DNA from: Costus lasius
Taxonomy: Eukaryota; Streptophyta; Magnoliopsida; Zingiberales; Costaceae
NCBI GenBank assembly: GCA_027563935.2
Contig: CM050454.1
Location: forward strand, 26,843,501 to 26,907,500
Direction of reading: 5' to 3'
Length of the DNA: 64,000 bases
The position numbers and the translations under genes were made by a program. The notes below the pieces were generated by a model. That model was not told the DNA's origin, searched no databases, and saw nothing but the letters and a program-made list of their open reading frames with translations. Position 1 is the stretch's first letter; each line of letters opens with the position of its first letter. Positions 42,880-55,322 of the stretch are shown here, in pieces.

Positions 42880-44562
42880 TGAAAGTCCCCACAAGGGGGG
42901 GGGGGGGCGCGAAACCCTAAGACATGCGTAGATATGAATTTGCATGGGCGGAATCTAGGGTTTCCTAGGATCGCATAGCATGTATTATATGATCAACATA
43001 GAACAACAATGATCATACCATGGCCATTGTTTGTATGATGTCGAGGAAGAAGAGATCAACAGGGGTCTCCTCCAGAGGATGCGCACACAAGATGAAGAAG
43101 CCGCCTACTCCCTTGGTGCTCCTTGTGCTAGCAAGGTTCCAAGAGGTTCTTGTCGTATGAAAAAGGAAGATGATCTCCTTGCTTGGCGAAAAAAAACTTT
43201 CTCCTCTTGTCGTCCACTCTTTTTACACGAGAATGCAAAAACTCTCGAAATCACAAGAGGCGACAAAGGCGTGAAGAGGAGAGCAACATGAGGCGTGGTC
43301 ACGTAAGTGATCATGCTTTCTAAAAATAGAAATCCACTCCCTCACATGCGATCATGGGTTTACCCCAATCGCAAACTCCTCTCCATTTGAACCACACGCT
43401 CACTTGATGAGCTGGTTCATTTCGGTTTGGTCCAAGACCAATTAACCCAAGCAATCCAGTCTAGATCTCAATTAAACCCTAAGGCTCCAGATCTAACCGT
43501 TGATCTCTTGATGCTTCTGATCTCACTGATCTAGCATCCAATCTCTCGATCGAAGCTTACCGATCTCAAGCTCTAATCAATCAAACATGATCAGACCAGA
43601 TCTCACTCACAATCAGAGATTAATTCCCTTTAAACTGAACCCAAAACAATTCAGTCCACACGATCTGACTTAAGTAAGCCATATCATCAAATTGTGCGAC
43701 CCTGAGGGTTTCCTTTAAATGTCGGTAACGATAACTTACGTTATCACGATCAGAGAGGGGTATCTAGCAACACATCACTGTCTCCCGATATAAAGGAAAG
43801 AGTCTTCCAAGACTACACCCAAACAACAGCACAAGTGTGAATCAATTCACTAGGCATACATGATTCCTTTGCCACTGGATGTTCTTTATTAGACAAGCCT
43901 GCCAAGCTTGTAACTCCAATATGATGAGCATGACTAGATCAGATGAACATAGTCATCTGGGTATGGCCATACACTTTCTCAATCATCTCATCCAGGGGGC
44001 CCCTTTAGAACATCACACTCCAATGAAGGAGACGGCAATCCTATATCTATCACTAGTGACCTAACATGACTCAAGCTCACCATCCAAGATAGTCTATAAC
44101 CATTATGTTTCAAATGATATTGAACTACCTCAAAACAATGACAATCATCATTTAGAAACACAAGTGATCTCAAGTCAGAGGACATGTGCCACTTGTTGCA
44201 ATCAAGGATTATTCACATTGTGACAAGCAATTGAATAACCTAGTAGGGTCTGTCCAGTACATCCAATGTACCCATGAGTCTACATCTTATTCCATGCTCG
44301 AAGCATCCTATAAGATTAGAATACATATTAGTCTCAATCATATCAGGGCTGTCTCATGTTCACCAAGATATCTCGACTAAGGACTTTACTACATGTCAGC
44401 CTAGCTGAACATCATAGAGACATTATTCAGAAGTACGCTCATTGCAGCAGACAATGTAACAACCTGAATAACAACCATTGCCTTTATAAACATAAGAGTT
44501 TATACATGATACTGTTACAATCCCAAGGCCTCAAACATTAGCCTTAAGGGCATACCCTAACA
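42880..44562 (-). repeat. 3' LTR of C2
   Basis: Plus strand TGAAAGTCCCC...CCCTAACA. It has a G run of 14 or more (42895-42907 region), against eight in the right LTR. Most of the rest is identical to 50289-51963. Confidence 0.95.
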
Positions 44563-44582
44563 ATCTCCCACTTGCACTTAAT

Positions 44583-47522
44583 CTAATGGTTGAGAAATCT
44601 CAAACCCATATTATTATAGTGCTTCTCATGCTTCTGCTGCGCCAGAGGCTTGGTAAGCAGGTCTGCCAGATTGTCATCTGTATGAACCTTGCAGATTTTG
44701 ATCTCGCCACGATCAATGATCTCCCGGATCAAATGAAACCATCTCTGTATGTGCTTGGACTTCTGGTGCGACCGTGGTTCCTTTGCTTGTGCGATTGCTC
44801 CAGTGTTATCACAGAAGATAACCAAAGGATCTGCACTCGAAGGAACGACACCAAGTTCTTGAACGAACTTACGAATCCACACTGCCTCCTTAGATGCTTC
44901 CGAGGCTGCAACATACTCGGCTTCTGTTGTGGAATCAGCAACTATAGACTGTTTGAAACTCTTTCACACCACTGCTCCTCCGTTCAAGCTAAAAACATAG
45001 CCTGATTGCGATCGGAAATCATCCTGGTCAGACTGGAACGAAGCGTCAGTATATCCTTCAATACTGAGTTCATCCTGACCACCATATATCAAGAATATAT
45101 CTTTGGTCCTCCGAAGATATTTTAAAATGTTCTTGACTGCAATCTAGTGCGCCTGACCTGGATTACTTTGGAACCGACTGGTCACGCTTAACCCGTAAGC
45201 GACGTCTGGGCGAGTACACAACATCGCATACATAATGGACCCAATAGCCGAAGCATAAGGCGTATTGTCCATTTCATCTTTCTCAGTCTGTGTTTGTGGA
45301 CACTGACTCTTTGAAAGATTCAGACCATGTCTGACTGGAAGATATCCTCTTTTAGAATTCTCTAAATGAAATCTCTCCAGGACTTTATCGATGTAAGTAC
45401 TCTGGCACAGCCCGAGAAGCCTCTTAGATCTATCCCTGTAGATCTTCACACCTAACACATAGGCTGCTTCTCCTAAATCTTTCATCTGGAAACATTTTCT
45501 TAACCATGCTTTCACCGCATGCATTTCGGGAATATCGTTTCCAATGATTAAGATATCATCGACGTAGAGGACTAGGAAAGTAATCACGCTCCCACTAAAC
45601 CTCTTATATACACACGGGTCATCCTCGTTCTTTATGAAACCAAATTCACTGACTGATTCATCAAAACGAATATTCCAGCTTCTTGATGCTTGTTTAAGTC
45701 CATAAATGGACTTCTTTAACTTGCATATCTTATGACGATCTGATGGATTAGTGAAACCTTCCGGTTGTGTCATATACACATCCTCATCCAATTTTCCATT
45801 AAGGAAAGCGGTCTTCACATCCATTTGCCAGATCTCATAATCATAATATGCTGCTATCGCGAAAAGAATCCGAATAGACTTAAACATGGCTACAGGAGAG
45901 AAAGTTTCATCATAATCTATCCCATAGATTTGCTTGAAACCTTTCGCAACTAGCCTGCCTTTATAGGTAACCACGTTAACATCCATGTCAATCTTCTTCT
46001 TGAAGATCCACTTACAGCCTATAGGGATAACTCCCGGAGGCGGATCAACCAAATCCCATACTTGGTTATCTAACATGGAGTCCATCTCGGCTCGCATAGC
46101 TTCAAGCCATCTAGCTGAGTCCGGTCCACTGACCGCATCCGCATAAGTGAGGGGTTCATCATGATCAATGATGTAGACTCCGTCATAGCGCTCAGGCTGT
46201 CGACGAATCCTTCCCGATCTTCGCGGTTCCCGTGATATCTGAGCCTCAGGTTGTTCAATAACCTGTTCTACCGGCTCAGGCTCATCCAACTGTGCTTGAC
46301 TACTTTGTCCTTCCTCTGGATTCTCATCCAGCTTTATTTCTCTCCCACTGGCTTCTTGCAGAAGATACTCCTTCTCAAGAAAAATGCCCGTCCGAGCAAC
46401 AAATACCTTGTTCTCTTTGGGATCATAGAAATAATAACCCTTAGTTTCCTTAGGGTAACCGACAAAGATGCATTTGTCAGATCTGCTCTCTAGTTTCCCA
46501 GAGGCGAGCTTTTTGACATAAGCCTCGCAACCCCAGATCTTGATAAATGTCAAGCTAGGCTGTTTCCCATACCATAATTCATATGGGGTCTTTGAAACTG
46601 CCTTGGATGGCACTCGGTTTAGTATCTTTGCAGCTGTCTCCAGTGCAAATCCCCAAAAGGAGTAAGGTAGAGTAGCCTGACTCATCATCGAACGAACCAT
46701 ATCAAGTAACATTCTATTTCTCCTCTCGGACACACCATTCCATTGCGGTGTTCCTGGCGGAGTGAGCTGTGAGATAATCCCACACTCCTTCAGATAGTCA
46801 GTAAACGCATGACTTAGGTATTCTCCACCTCGATCAGAACGAAGTGTCTTGATATTTCGGCCTAGCTGATTTTGTACTTCATTCTTGAACTCTTTGAACT
46901 TGTCAAAAGATTCACTTTTATGTCTCATTAAATAGACATACCCATACCTACTGAAATCATCAGTAAAGGTAATGAAGTACTGATAGCCACCTCTGGCATG
47001 TTTACTAAATGGCCCACACACATCACTGTGTATAAGGTCAAGTAAACCTGAAGCCCTTTGACCTTTATTAGGAAAAGGTGACTTCGTCATTTTGCCCATT
47101 AAACAAGCTTTACATGTATCAATCTCCTCATAGGAGAATGATCCCAGCAGTCCATGATCATGCAACCGCTTAATGCATTTCTTGTTAATATGGCCTAAAC
47201 GACTATGCCATAGCAAGGTGCTGTCATCAGCATACTTGGCTTTCTTAATATCAATCTACTGTATAGAACATTCCATGTCCAACATGAATAACCCATTGCT
47301 AATTGATCCAGTGGCATAAACAATATTATCAAAAGATAAAACACACTTTGAAATATTGCATTCAAAGGAAAACCCTTTCCTGACAAGAGCAGGAATAGAG
47401 ATAATAGTTTTAGTAATGCTAGGAACAAAGTAACAATTGTCTAGTTCCAATACAAGCCCAGATGGTAGAGAAATGAAATAAGTGCCTACAGCAACAGCAG
47501 CAACCCGTGCCCCGTTTCCAAC
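44583..47522 (-). pseudogene. pol: C2 Pol, three internal stops
   Basis: Same domain order as C1. The frame is never shifted, but stops lie at 47256-47258 (before the integrase zinc site), 45144-45146 (TGG to TAG, before RNase H) and 44964-44966 (TGG to TGA, inside RNase H). The longest open part is 690 codons with integrase (HSDVCGPF, LRSDRGGEYLS) and RT (LYVDDILIIGND). RNase H ends GLRFLNH. It cannot make functional Pol. Confidence 0.9.
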
Positions 47523-48464
47523 TCATAGGTCCACCTCATGCTGTCCCACCTGTCTTCTTCTCTTGAGTTCCTGTACATTTGAACAAATGTGAACTCCACA
47601 TGCAGTGTCCAACACCCATGATATAGAAGAAGAGAACATGACCTCAGTCACATAAATACCTGAGCCAGAAGCGATGCTTCCCTTCTTGTCTCCTTGGAGC
47701 GCTTTACAGTCCTTTTTCCAGTGACCCAGCTGGCCACAGTGGAAACATCTGTATTCCTTCGACCGCTTAACCTTTTCTTTCAGCGCCTTGTTGTAGTTCT
47801 TGACTAGGGTTTTTCCCTTCTTCCCCTTCTTCTTGTTCCTAGAAGGAACCATTAAGACAGAGGATGAAGGCTTTCCCTTCAGAGTTTCCTCTGTAGTCAA
47901 GAGCATATTTAGCAACTCTGCCGGGGTACAGTCGATTTTGTTCATATTAAAGTTAATAATGAACGCATCGAAAGAAGGCGGTAGAGACTGCAGAATAATG
48001 TCTACAGCAAGCTCCTGATTGATGGTGTGTCCCAGTTTCTCTAGAGCCTCCTTGTGCCCAATCATCTTGAGCACATGAGCTCCCACTGGACTCCCTTCAG
48101 CCAGTTTGCTCTGAAAGAACAGCTTGGTCAAGTTATAGCGCTCAGTCCTCGCCTGTGCAGCATACAGCATCTTGAGGTTTGCTATAATTTCTATAGCAGA
48201 CATATCCTCATGCTGACGCTGCAGCGGTGGCGTCATAGACGCTAACATCAGGCAAGCGACATCAATGCTATCATTGACATGCTTTTCATAGGCTTGCCGA
48301 ACCGCCCTTGCGGCGTTCGGAGCGGGTTGAGGCGGTATCGCCGTCTCGAGGACATACAGTTTCCTCTCTGCCTTAAGAACAATCTTAAGGTGTCCGTACC
48401 AGTCTGAGAAGTTTGGCCCAGCAAACTTCTCCCTTTCCAGTAGGGATCGCACATTGAAGTTCAT
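47523..48464 (-). pseudogene. gag: C2 Gag and protease start
   Basis: Starts ATG 48464 (MNFNVRSLLEREKF). 313 codons to TGA at 47523-47525, where C3 has CGA. The zinc knuckle CFHCGQLGHWKKDC is intact, unlike C1. Protease motif LDTACGVHIC present. Gag itself would be complete up to the early protease, so this copy could still give Gag. Confidence 0.9.
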
Positions 48465-50275
48465 GGTGTTCGTTGCTGCAGGAATCTACAACAATGCAAG
48501 AACAGCAAGGTCAGTATCAATGTTAAGAATCAATCAGGACTTAAGAATGATTCTTTTTCTCACTATTTTATCTGACTGAAAAATCCATTAAACAGTCTGA
48601 AAGAGTAAACACTCTTTTAGTGAGATGGGATCCAGATTTCATACTTGGTCTCCGCGTCCCGATTAGGCGAGATAAGATGCACAGAGAGTACAAGCACTAA
48701 TTTCTGGTAGGCAATTCCTGCCAATCGCCAACCCGTGCGATTCCCCTTCATCTGGGCAATCCAGCAGACTGTGCCAACTGAGTTGGTACAACACAGTCTC
48801 TGATCCCTCAGATGGCTGCCTCCATATAGCTCACATATGCTCAGTATGTAGCCTACATGGTCAAGCTGACCTGACCTACTCCCTGGACCACCACGTGCTA
48901 TGCTGAGCAACGAGAAGCGATAAATCCCTTCTCTGTAACACGCAGGTGTAATCCCGCACCGTCTGAAGATAGATGGACGTGCCCACTGAGTGGGTACAAC
49001 ACGGCTCCAACGATAGTCAGAACAGTGAGGTTTCGCGTCAGAAGGCTTTACGTGCTTGATATTTAGCGTTGGATTTTAACGGTCTTTTATCTTCTTAACT
49101 ATCATGCAATTCCTATGGTGATAGCAGAAGATAAACTCATGCATTTCTAATTATATAAGCAATAAATAGAAAGCATGCTGATCTTATGTGGTAAAAGCCC
49201 ATTAAGCCTAAGTAAGACCTTAACCTAACTTAAGTCTTCACTTGCTTTTCCTCATGGGGCTTTTGCTTCTCATCTGGCCCAACCTAGGGCCCAAGCGCCA
49301 ATTGCAGCTGAGGTGCGCCCACCAGGGAAAATGCGCCTGTCCCAGAGTCGAACCCTGGACCTCCCACCTGGTTAAGCCTCAAGCTGCATGCGCCTCTGCC
49401 ATGTGTGCTCTGTGCTCTTGTCTGATAAATTTACAAATTAATCTATCTAGACAAAATTGACACGCATGTCAATTACACTTTATAAATTAAATAAAATGTG
49501 ATGCACAGATCACGATAAATATTAATTTACAACAATTCACCAGGCTCGCAGGCCCCAGCACAGCACACATTAAGGGGCAACCCACATAAGATAAAATAAA
49601 CCAGCACATGGCATCATCCAAAAATCATGTGATCCATCATAAGAAATTAAAATTTCGAAAACCCCATTGGCATCAATTTTAATTTTCCTTATGTGCCCTA
49701 CTATCTTACAACAGTCCATTGATAGGGATCCACTCATCATGTCTAGTCAGATCCACTGCCCTTGCATGCACCAAGTCCTAACTGACTTGAGTCGACCAAA
49801 AGGTCAACCATGCATGCGCCAAGGGCTGAACAGCCACAATGAGGTCTGGCAAGCGGGCGTGACCCCGGGCCTAACTCATGTGCGTTCATTAGTTGTCTCA
49901 CAATCAGACATCGCTACACGCCTGTGATGCAGTCGACCTATAGCCACCACGTGCTCGCGCATGGGTGCCATCTCGTCGACCCATCTAGGCTGTCAGATGG
50001 TCTGATCAGACTATTGGATCTAACCTAGAGGATGACTTCAGCCCCATCAACCCGTCTAAGGGTTTATAGCAGGCGCCTCTTAGATCTAGTGAAGGTCACG
50101 CAAGTGATATAGTTTTGAGAAAAACAAACTATGCGCCACACAAACATGCGCCATCAAAACATATTCAAGTTTCGCATATGTAACAACTAAAGATGAAAGT
50201 TCGCATGTATAGATCTAAGCATACAAGGATCACAAAAAAGGATAAAGCAATCATAAAATCATGCATCAACCAGCC
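48465..50275 (-). other. Leader of C2
   Basis: About 1.8 kb, collinear with the C1 leader. At 49325-49382 it has a segment of about 58 bp absent from C1 that contains CCAGGGTTCGACTCTGG (minus strand, 49342-49358), shaped like a tRNA T-arm or B box. It is bounded by ATGCGCCT repeats. No gene is seen. Confidence 0.65.
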
Positions 50276-50286
50276 CTCTGATACCA
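50276..50286 (-). other. Primer-binding site of C2 (tRNA-iMet)
   Basis: Minus-strand TGGTATCAGAG, two bases from the 5' LTR start at 50289. Confidence 0.93.
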
Positions 50287-50288
50287 AT

Positions 50289-51963
50289 TGAAAGTCCCCA
50301 TAAGGGGGGGCGAAACCCTAAGACATGCGTAGATATGAATTTGCATGGGCGGAATCTAGGGTTTCCTAGGATCGCATAGCATGTATTATATGATCAACTT
50401 AGAACAACAATGATCATACCATGGCCATTGTTTGTATGATGTCGAGGAAGAAGAGATCGACAGGGGTCTCCTCCAGAGGATGCGCACACAAGATGAAGAA
50501 GCCGCCTACTCCCTTGGTGCTCCTTGTGCTAGCAAGGTTCCAAGAGGTTCTTGTCGTATGAAAAAGGAAGATGATCTCCTTGCTTGGCGAAAAAAAACTT
50601 TCTCCTCTTGTCGTCCACTCTTTTTACACGAGAATGCAAAAACTCTCGAAATCACAAGAGGCGACAAAGGCGTGAAGAGGCGAGCAACATGAGGCGTGGT
50701 CACGTAAGTGATCATGCTTTCTAAAAATAGAAATCCACTCCCTCACATGCGATCATGGGTTTACCCCAATCGCAAACTCCTCTCCATTTGAACCACACGC
50801 TCACTTGATGAGCTGGTTCATTTCGGTTTGGTCCAAGACCAATTAACCCAAGCAATCCAGTCTAGATCTCAATTAAACCCTAAGGCTCCAGATCTAACCG
50901 TTGATCTCTTGATGCTTCTGATCTCACTGATCTAGCATCCAATCTCTCGATCGAAGCTTACCGATCTCAAGCTCTAATCAATCAAACATGATCAGACCAG
51001 ATCTCACTCACAATCAGAGATTAATTCCCTTTAAACTGAACCCAAAACAATTCAGTCCACACGATCTGACTTAAGTAAGCCATATCATCAAATTGTGCGA
51101 CCCTGAGGGTTTCCTTTAAATGTCGGTAACGATAACTTACGTTATCACGATCAGAGAGGGGTATCTAGCAACACATCACTGTCTCCCGATATAAAGGAAA
51201 GAGTCTTCCAAGACTACACCCAAACAACAGCACAAGTGTGAATCAATTCACTAGGCATACATGATTCCTTTGCCACTGGATGTTCTTTATTAGACAAGCC
51301 TGCCAAGCTTGTAACTCCAATATGATGAGCATGACTAGATCAGATGAACATAGTCATCTGGGTATGGCCATACACTTTCTCAATCATCTCATCCAGGGGG
51401 CCCCTTTAGAACATCACACTCCAATGAAGGAGACGGCAATCCTATATCTATCACTAGTGACCTAACATGACTCAAGCTCACCATCCAAGATAGTCTATAA
51501 CCATTATGTTTCAAATGATATTGAACTACCTCAAAACAATGACAATCATCATTTAGAAACACAAGTGATCTCAAGTCAGAGGACATGTGCCACTTGTTGC
51601 AATCAAGGATTATTCACATTGTGACAAGCAATTGAATAACCTAGTAGTGTCTGTCCAGTACATCCAATGTACCCATGAGTCTACATCTTATTCCATGCTC
51701 GAAGCATCCTATAAGATTAGAATACATATTAGTCTCAATCATATCAGGGCTGTCTCATGTTCACCAAGATATCTCGACTAAGGACTTTACTGCATGTCAG
51801 CCTAGCTGAACATCATAGAGACATTATTCAGAAGTACGCTCATTGCAGCAGACAATGTAACAACCTTAATAACAACCATTGCCTTTATAAACATAAGAGT
51901 TTATACATGATACTGTTACAATCCCAAGGCCTCAAACATTAGCCTTAAGGGCATACCCTAACA
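50289..51963 (-). repeat. 5' LTR of C2
   Basis: Near-identical to 42880-44562. Ends CCCTAACA followed by GCCTA. The 86-codon plus frame at 50432-50692 (also 43031-43291) exists only through the duplication. Confidence 0.95.
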
Positions 51964-52752
51964 GCCTAGATGAAAAAGTTGTGTTAGCATTGGTGCTTGT
52001 GTCGCCTAAGACTTTCTACCTCCCTCGCTTCTAAAAGGGCCAAGCCCTTTTCCCTTCATCTCTTCCCCTCTTATAGCCGAGACCCTCTCCTTCTCATCCT
52101 CAAGGTTTTCTCCAGCGCAAGCAAACTTCTTCCATCATTGGTGTGGATGCACACTTGAAGCCGAGATCTAAAGGAAGACATCATGTTGATGTTTCTTTCT
52201 TTCATCTTCAAGAGCATCTTCCTACACTGAATTAAATTGTTTGTTGTAGGTTGACGCAAGGTGCGGAGATCTCTCTTGGTGCAAGACTTCTCTTCCACCC
52301 TCCCTCCCCCCCCCCCCTCTTTCAATTTTAGATAGTCTCATAACCATGTTGGCAAGAGAACTTGGGAGCCTAACTCCCCTCTTGATTTGATTTTCTTGTA
52401 AGACACTTATTTTCTTAACACTCACCCACGCCTGTGTGAGCTTTGGATGATTGCATGTGTGTAAGCTCATAGGGCCCTACTTTGTTGCCATCAACCATTG
52501 GACCGGTGAAGAACGGGAAGTTGACCCCTTCTATTCTCAAGGGGTTCAAGGTGAGCTCTTACTTTCAAGTCATTTCTTTTCTTGCAAGTAGTTTTAAAGT
52601 AATTGTAGTTTTCAGTTTTCTCTATTATAAAATACAAAAATACTTTCCAACCTCGTTAGAGTAATTCTCGGTTTATTATAAAAATACAAAAAAACTATTT
52701 TGCAAAAGCGTTGTTTGCATGCACCTTTGTCTTGTGTTTGCCCCCTCAATCA
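51964..52752 (+). repeat. 5' LTR of D, right part
   Basis: Starts with the duplicated GCCTA and ends CTCAATCA, four bases before the PBS. Contains GGTGCTTGTGTCGCC shared with 16904-18300 and a C run at about 52303-52316. No gene. Confidence 0.8.
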
Positions 52753-52756
52753 GTTT

Positions 52757-52768
52757 TGGTATCAGAGC
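52757..52768 (+). other. Primer-binding site of D (tRNA-iMet)
   Basis: TGGTATCAGAGC, four bases after the LTR end at 52752. Confidence 0.92.
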
Positions 52769-52938
52769 ACCCTTCTTAGAATAGATTTTTAGCCTAAAAA
52801 CTAATTTTCTACTTCTAAGACTTTCTTGGACCTAGGTGTTTTAAAGAAGTGGTTTTGTCATAATCGGCTACTATACTTATCATACTACTTTTAGGAGCCT
52901 TATTTTTAAAACTACTATCTTTCAAAACTACTACCACA

Positions 52939-54047
52939 ATGACTACTAAATCTGGTGTAAACTACAATAATCACCCTGAATCTGAACCTAATAAGATTGC
53001 TAGAATGCTTCAAGTGATATTGACTAGACTAGACCAGATGGAGACTAGAATTCAAGCCCAAGAAAATCGTGGAGATGAAAGACCCCCTAGCCGACCCTCA
53101 AGTGAGCCTATCCTTGGTCAACACACTCAAAAGAATAGGACTTTTCCTAGGGGAAACCAAGAACCTGAATGGGAAGAGCCACCTGCTCAAACCTACCAAA
53201 GACCTAGGGAGGATGATGTGCACCGCAACATCAAACTCACACCCCCAACCTTTAGTGGTTCCCTTGACCCTAGAGAGTTCTTAGATTGGGTTGACAAGCT
53301 TGAACGATACTTCGACTGGAGTATGATGCCTGATCATTCTAAGGTTAGGTTCACCCATTGTCTCTTAGAAGGCACAGCTAGGTTATACTGGACTAGTGTA
53401 GAGAGAAACATATAGATGTTTGGGCACCTGCTATTGATAGATGGGATGTGATGCGAGAAAGGCTTAAAGAAAAGTATGTCCCACTTTTCTTCCAAAACAA
53501 GATAGTTGGTCAAACTATAGCTCTAGTTCAAGGAAGCCTAACCGTCACAGACTACACAACTTGGTTTGATGAGCTCCAATTTAGGAGTGGCATGCATGAG
53601 CGACCCCATGTCACCCTTAGCCGGTATAAGAATGGGCTTAGACCTGAAATTAAAAGAGGGATGACCTACTTCCAAATAGACTCTATAGAAGCTGCCTACC
53701 AAAGAGCCATAGAGGTAGAAGATAACTTAAGGAATGCCTTAAGGAGAGAAGCTAGCTCTTCTATAACTTATCCTAAGCCAACAACACCTACATCCAATCC
53801 CTCTAGGCCTTACCCCAAGGCATCTACCACCACGCCCTCTAAGCCTAAGGCTACCCTAGAATCTAGTAGGGTCACTTGTCATGTCTGTCACCAACCTGGA
53901 CATTACATGAAAGACTGTCCTAAGAGAGTCCTATACTTAGGTGAAGAAAAACATGAGGAAACCTATGAGGAAAACCATGAAGAAACCCATAACCCTGATT
54001 CTGGATGTGTGATGTGTGAAGAATTAATCTATGATAGTGGTGAATAG
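52939..54047 (+). pseudogene. gag: D gag, one frameshift
   Basis: ATG 52939 (MTTKSGVNYNN). Helical N-terminus (KIARMLQVILTRLDQMETRI), Gag core (LTPPTFSGSLDPREFLDW, HSKVRFTHCLLEGTARLYW). A two-base TA insertion near 53411 stops the frame. The second frame (from about 53412) continues WAPAIDRWDVMRERLKEKYVP... through to a zinc knuckle CHVCHQPGHYMKDC and an acidic EETHEE-type tail, ending TAG at 54045-54047. Without the insertion Gag would be about 369 codons. Confidence 0.87.
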
Positions 54048-54640
54048 CAAACCCATGAGTGGTTAGGTGCACCCTAATCAAACCTATCCCAACTGAGGAC
54101 TGGCGTAGGACTAGTATTTTCCACACCTACACGAAATGCAATAGCATCATGTGCAAAGTAGTGATAGATGGGGGAATTAGTCTGAACGCAGTCTCACACA
54201 CAGCCTTAGTGAAGTTCAACCTTAAGACAGAGCCACACCCTAACCCCTATAGCATATCCTAGGTAAACCAGTCTAGTGTCCCAATTACACATAGGTGCCT
54301 TGTGCCTCTTCTGTTTGCCATCTACCAAGGTATGATTTGGTGTGATGTCATAACCATGGTTGTCGCCCAAGTCTTACTCGATCGCCCTTGGTTATTTGAC
54401 ATGGATGTTATCCACTACAGTCGGACTAACACACTATGATTTGGTGTGATGCCATAGCCATGATGGGCAAAAGATCAAATTGAAGCCTTCCACGCCTAAG
54501 GAACTTAAGGCTTCCACCAACAAGGGGAACTTAAGGTTTCCACCAGCAAGGGTGGGATAGAAGAACCTAAGGAACCTAAGCCTACCATTCAACTCATAAG
54601 GTCCCATGCCTTCACCAAAGATTGTCTAGAGTCCAAACAA
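54048..54640 (+). pseudogene. D protease region, decayed
   Basis: The frame from 54059 has CKVVIDGGISLNAVS, a gypsy retropepsin with DGG in place of DTG, as in relatives of this group. Later LLDRPWLFDMDVIHYSRTN (another frame) is the protease C-terminus. A 28-base segment (54331-54358) is repeated at 54435-54462 with a few changes and breaks the coding. Several frameshifts and stops. Confidence 0.75.
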
Positions 54641-54885
54641 GTGTACTCCCTAGTCATTAAGGAAGCCAATCCGGATGAGGAGTCACCCATACCCCTAGAA
54701 GTTGAGACCCTATTCTCAGGGTACTCCGAGCTCACTAGAGATGAACTTCCCAATGGCCTACCTCCCCACAGAGAAATCCAACATGCCATAGATCTTGTCC
54801 CGGGTTCCACACTACCCTACTTGCCCCATTATAGGATGAACCCCACTGAGCATCAAGTGCTCAAGAGACAAGTAGATGAACTTTT
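54641..54885 (+). pseudogene. pol: D reverse transcriptase N-terminus, truncated
   Basis: The frame reads LFSGYSELTRDELPNGLPP, HAIDLVPGS, LPHYRMNPTEHQVLKRQVDEL: the standard lead-in to gypsy RT. It is cut at 54885 by the start of LTR fragment F; later residues of the frame belong to that LTR. The catalytic core is absent. Confidence 0.85.
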
Positions 54886-55322
54886 TGTTGGTGTATATGC
54901 CCTAGGTCCTAGTTTTGGTCCACTTATGTACTACTTGACTTTGATATTTATATCATTCTGGCATTGTCGTTATCTACGTTTGTGTACATCTGCGCATATA
55001 TACTAACATGATAATGTCTCTGGAGACAGATTGGATCTGTGCTCGAACTATAGTCCCTAGTCGATGTACCTTAGTGGATATGGGACAGCTATGGTACTTG
55101 TGAGACTAGTATGTTGGCTGGTTAGGCACGTGGTGCTAACGCAGACACATGGTATATCATTGGAGGATATACTGGATAGACCCGCTGTGAGGCTATGACT
55201 TGGTGTCATGAGTTATCCTCACAAGTAATAGGAGAAGCATTGATCCCTTGACTTGATGTCATTGGCCATTCTATATGGTTAAGGATTTACTTTGATACAA
55301 CCTAACACCTCGCCGTAGTTGT
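54886..55322 (+). repeat. Copia family-F LTR fragment (plus)
   Basis: Starts TGTTGGTGTATATGCCC and matches the reverse complement of about 56815-57251 nearly along its full length. It breaks off at 55322, where a minus-strand F LTR begins, so the two form a head-on inverted pair. Confidence 0.85.

Larger units (their letters stand above)
42880..51963 (-). mobile_element. Complete Ty1/copia element C2 (9084 bp)
   Basis: LTRs 42880-44562 and 50289-51963 flanked by a perfect GCCTA duplication (42875-42879, 51964-51968). PBS at 50276-50286, PPT at 44563-44572. Gag-pol is one unshifted frame with four stops. LTRs differ at seven or eight sites by eye plus a G-run length change, so it is the youngest datable element here. 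Inserted in the D 5' LTR. Confidence 0.96.
41751..54885 (+). mobile_element. Ty3/gypsy element D, 5' LTR split by C2, truncated in RT
   Basis: 5' LTR from about 41751 to 42879, continued at 51964-52752; iMet PBS at 52757-52768; gag 52939-54047; protease about 54059-54450; RT start 54641-54885, cut by LTR fragment F. The outer LTR start is uncertain. The LTR matches the minus-strand fragment at 16904-18300. Confidence 0.85.

Noticed and set aside
42895..42908. G-quadruplex signal from the long G run in the C2 LTR
   Set aside because: A single homopolymer whose length differs between the two LTRs; more likely slippage or sequencing uncertainty.
43031..43291. 86-codon plus frame in the C2 LTR (also 50432-50692)
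   Set aside because: Duplicate by LTR identity; absent from C1 and C3 LTRs.
49342..49358. A tRNA gene
   Set aside because: Only a T-arm-like piece; no acceptor, D or anticodon arm could be placed.
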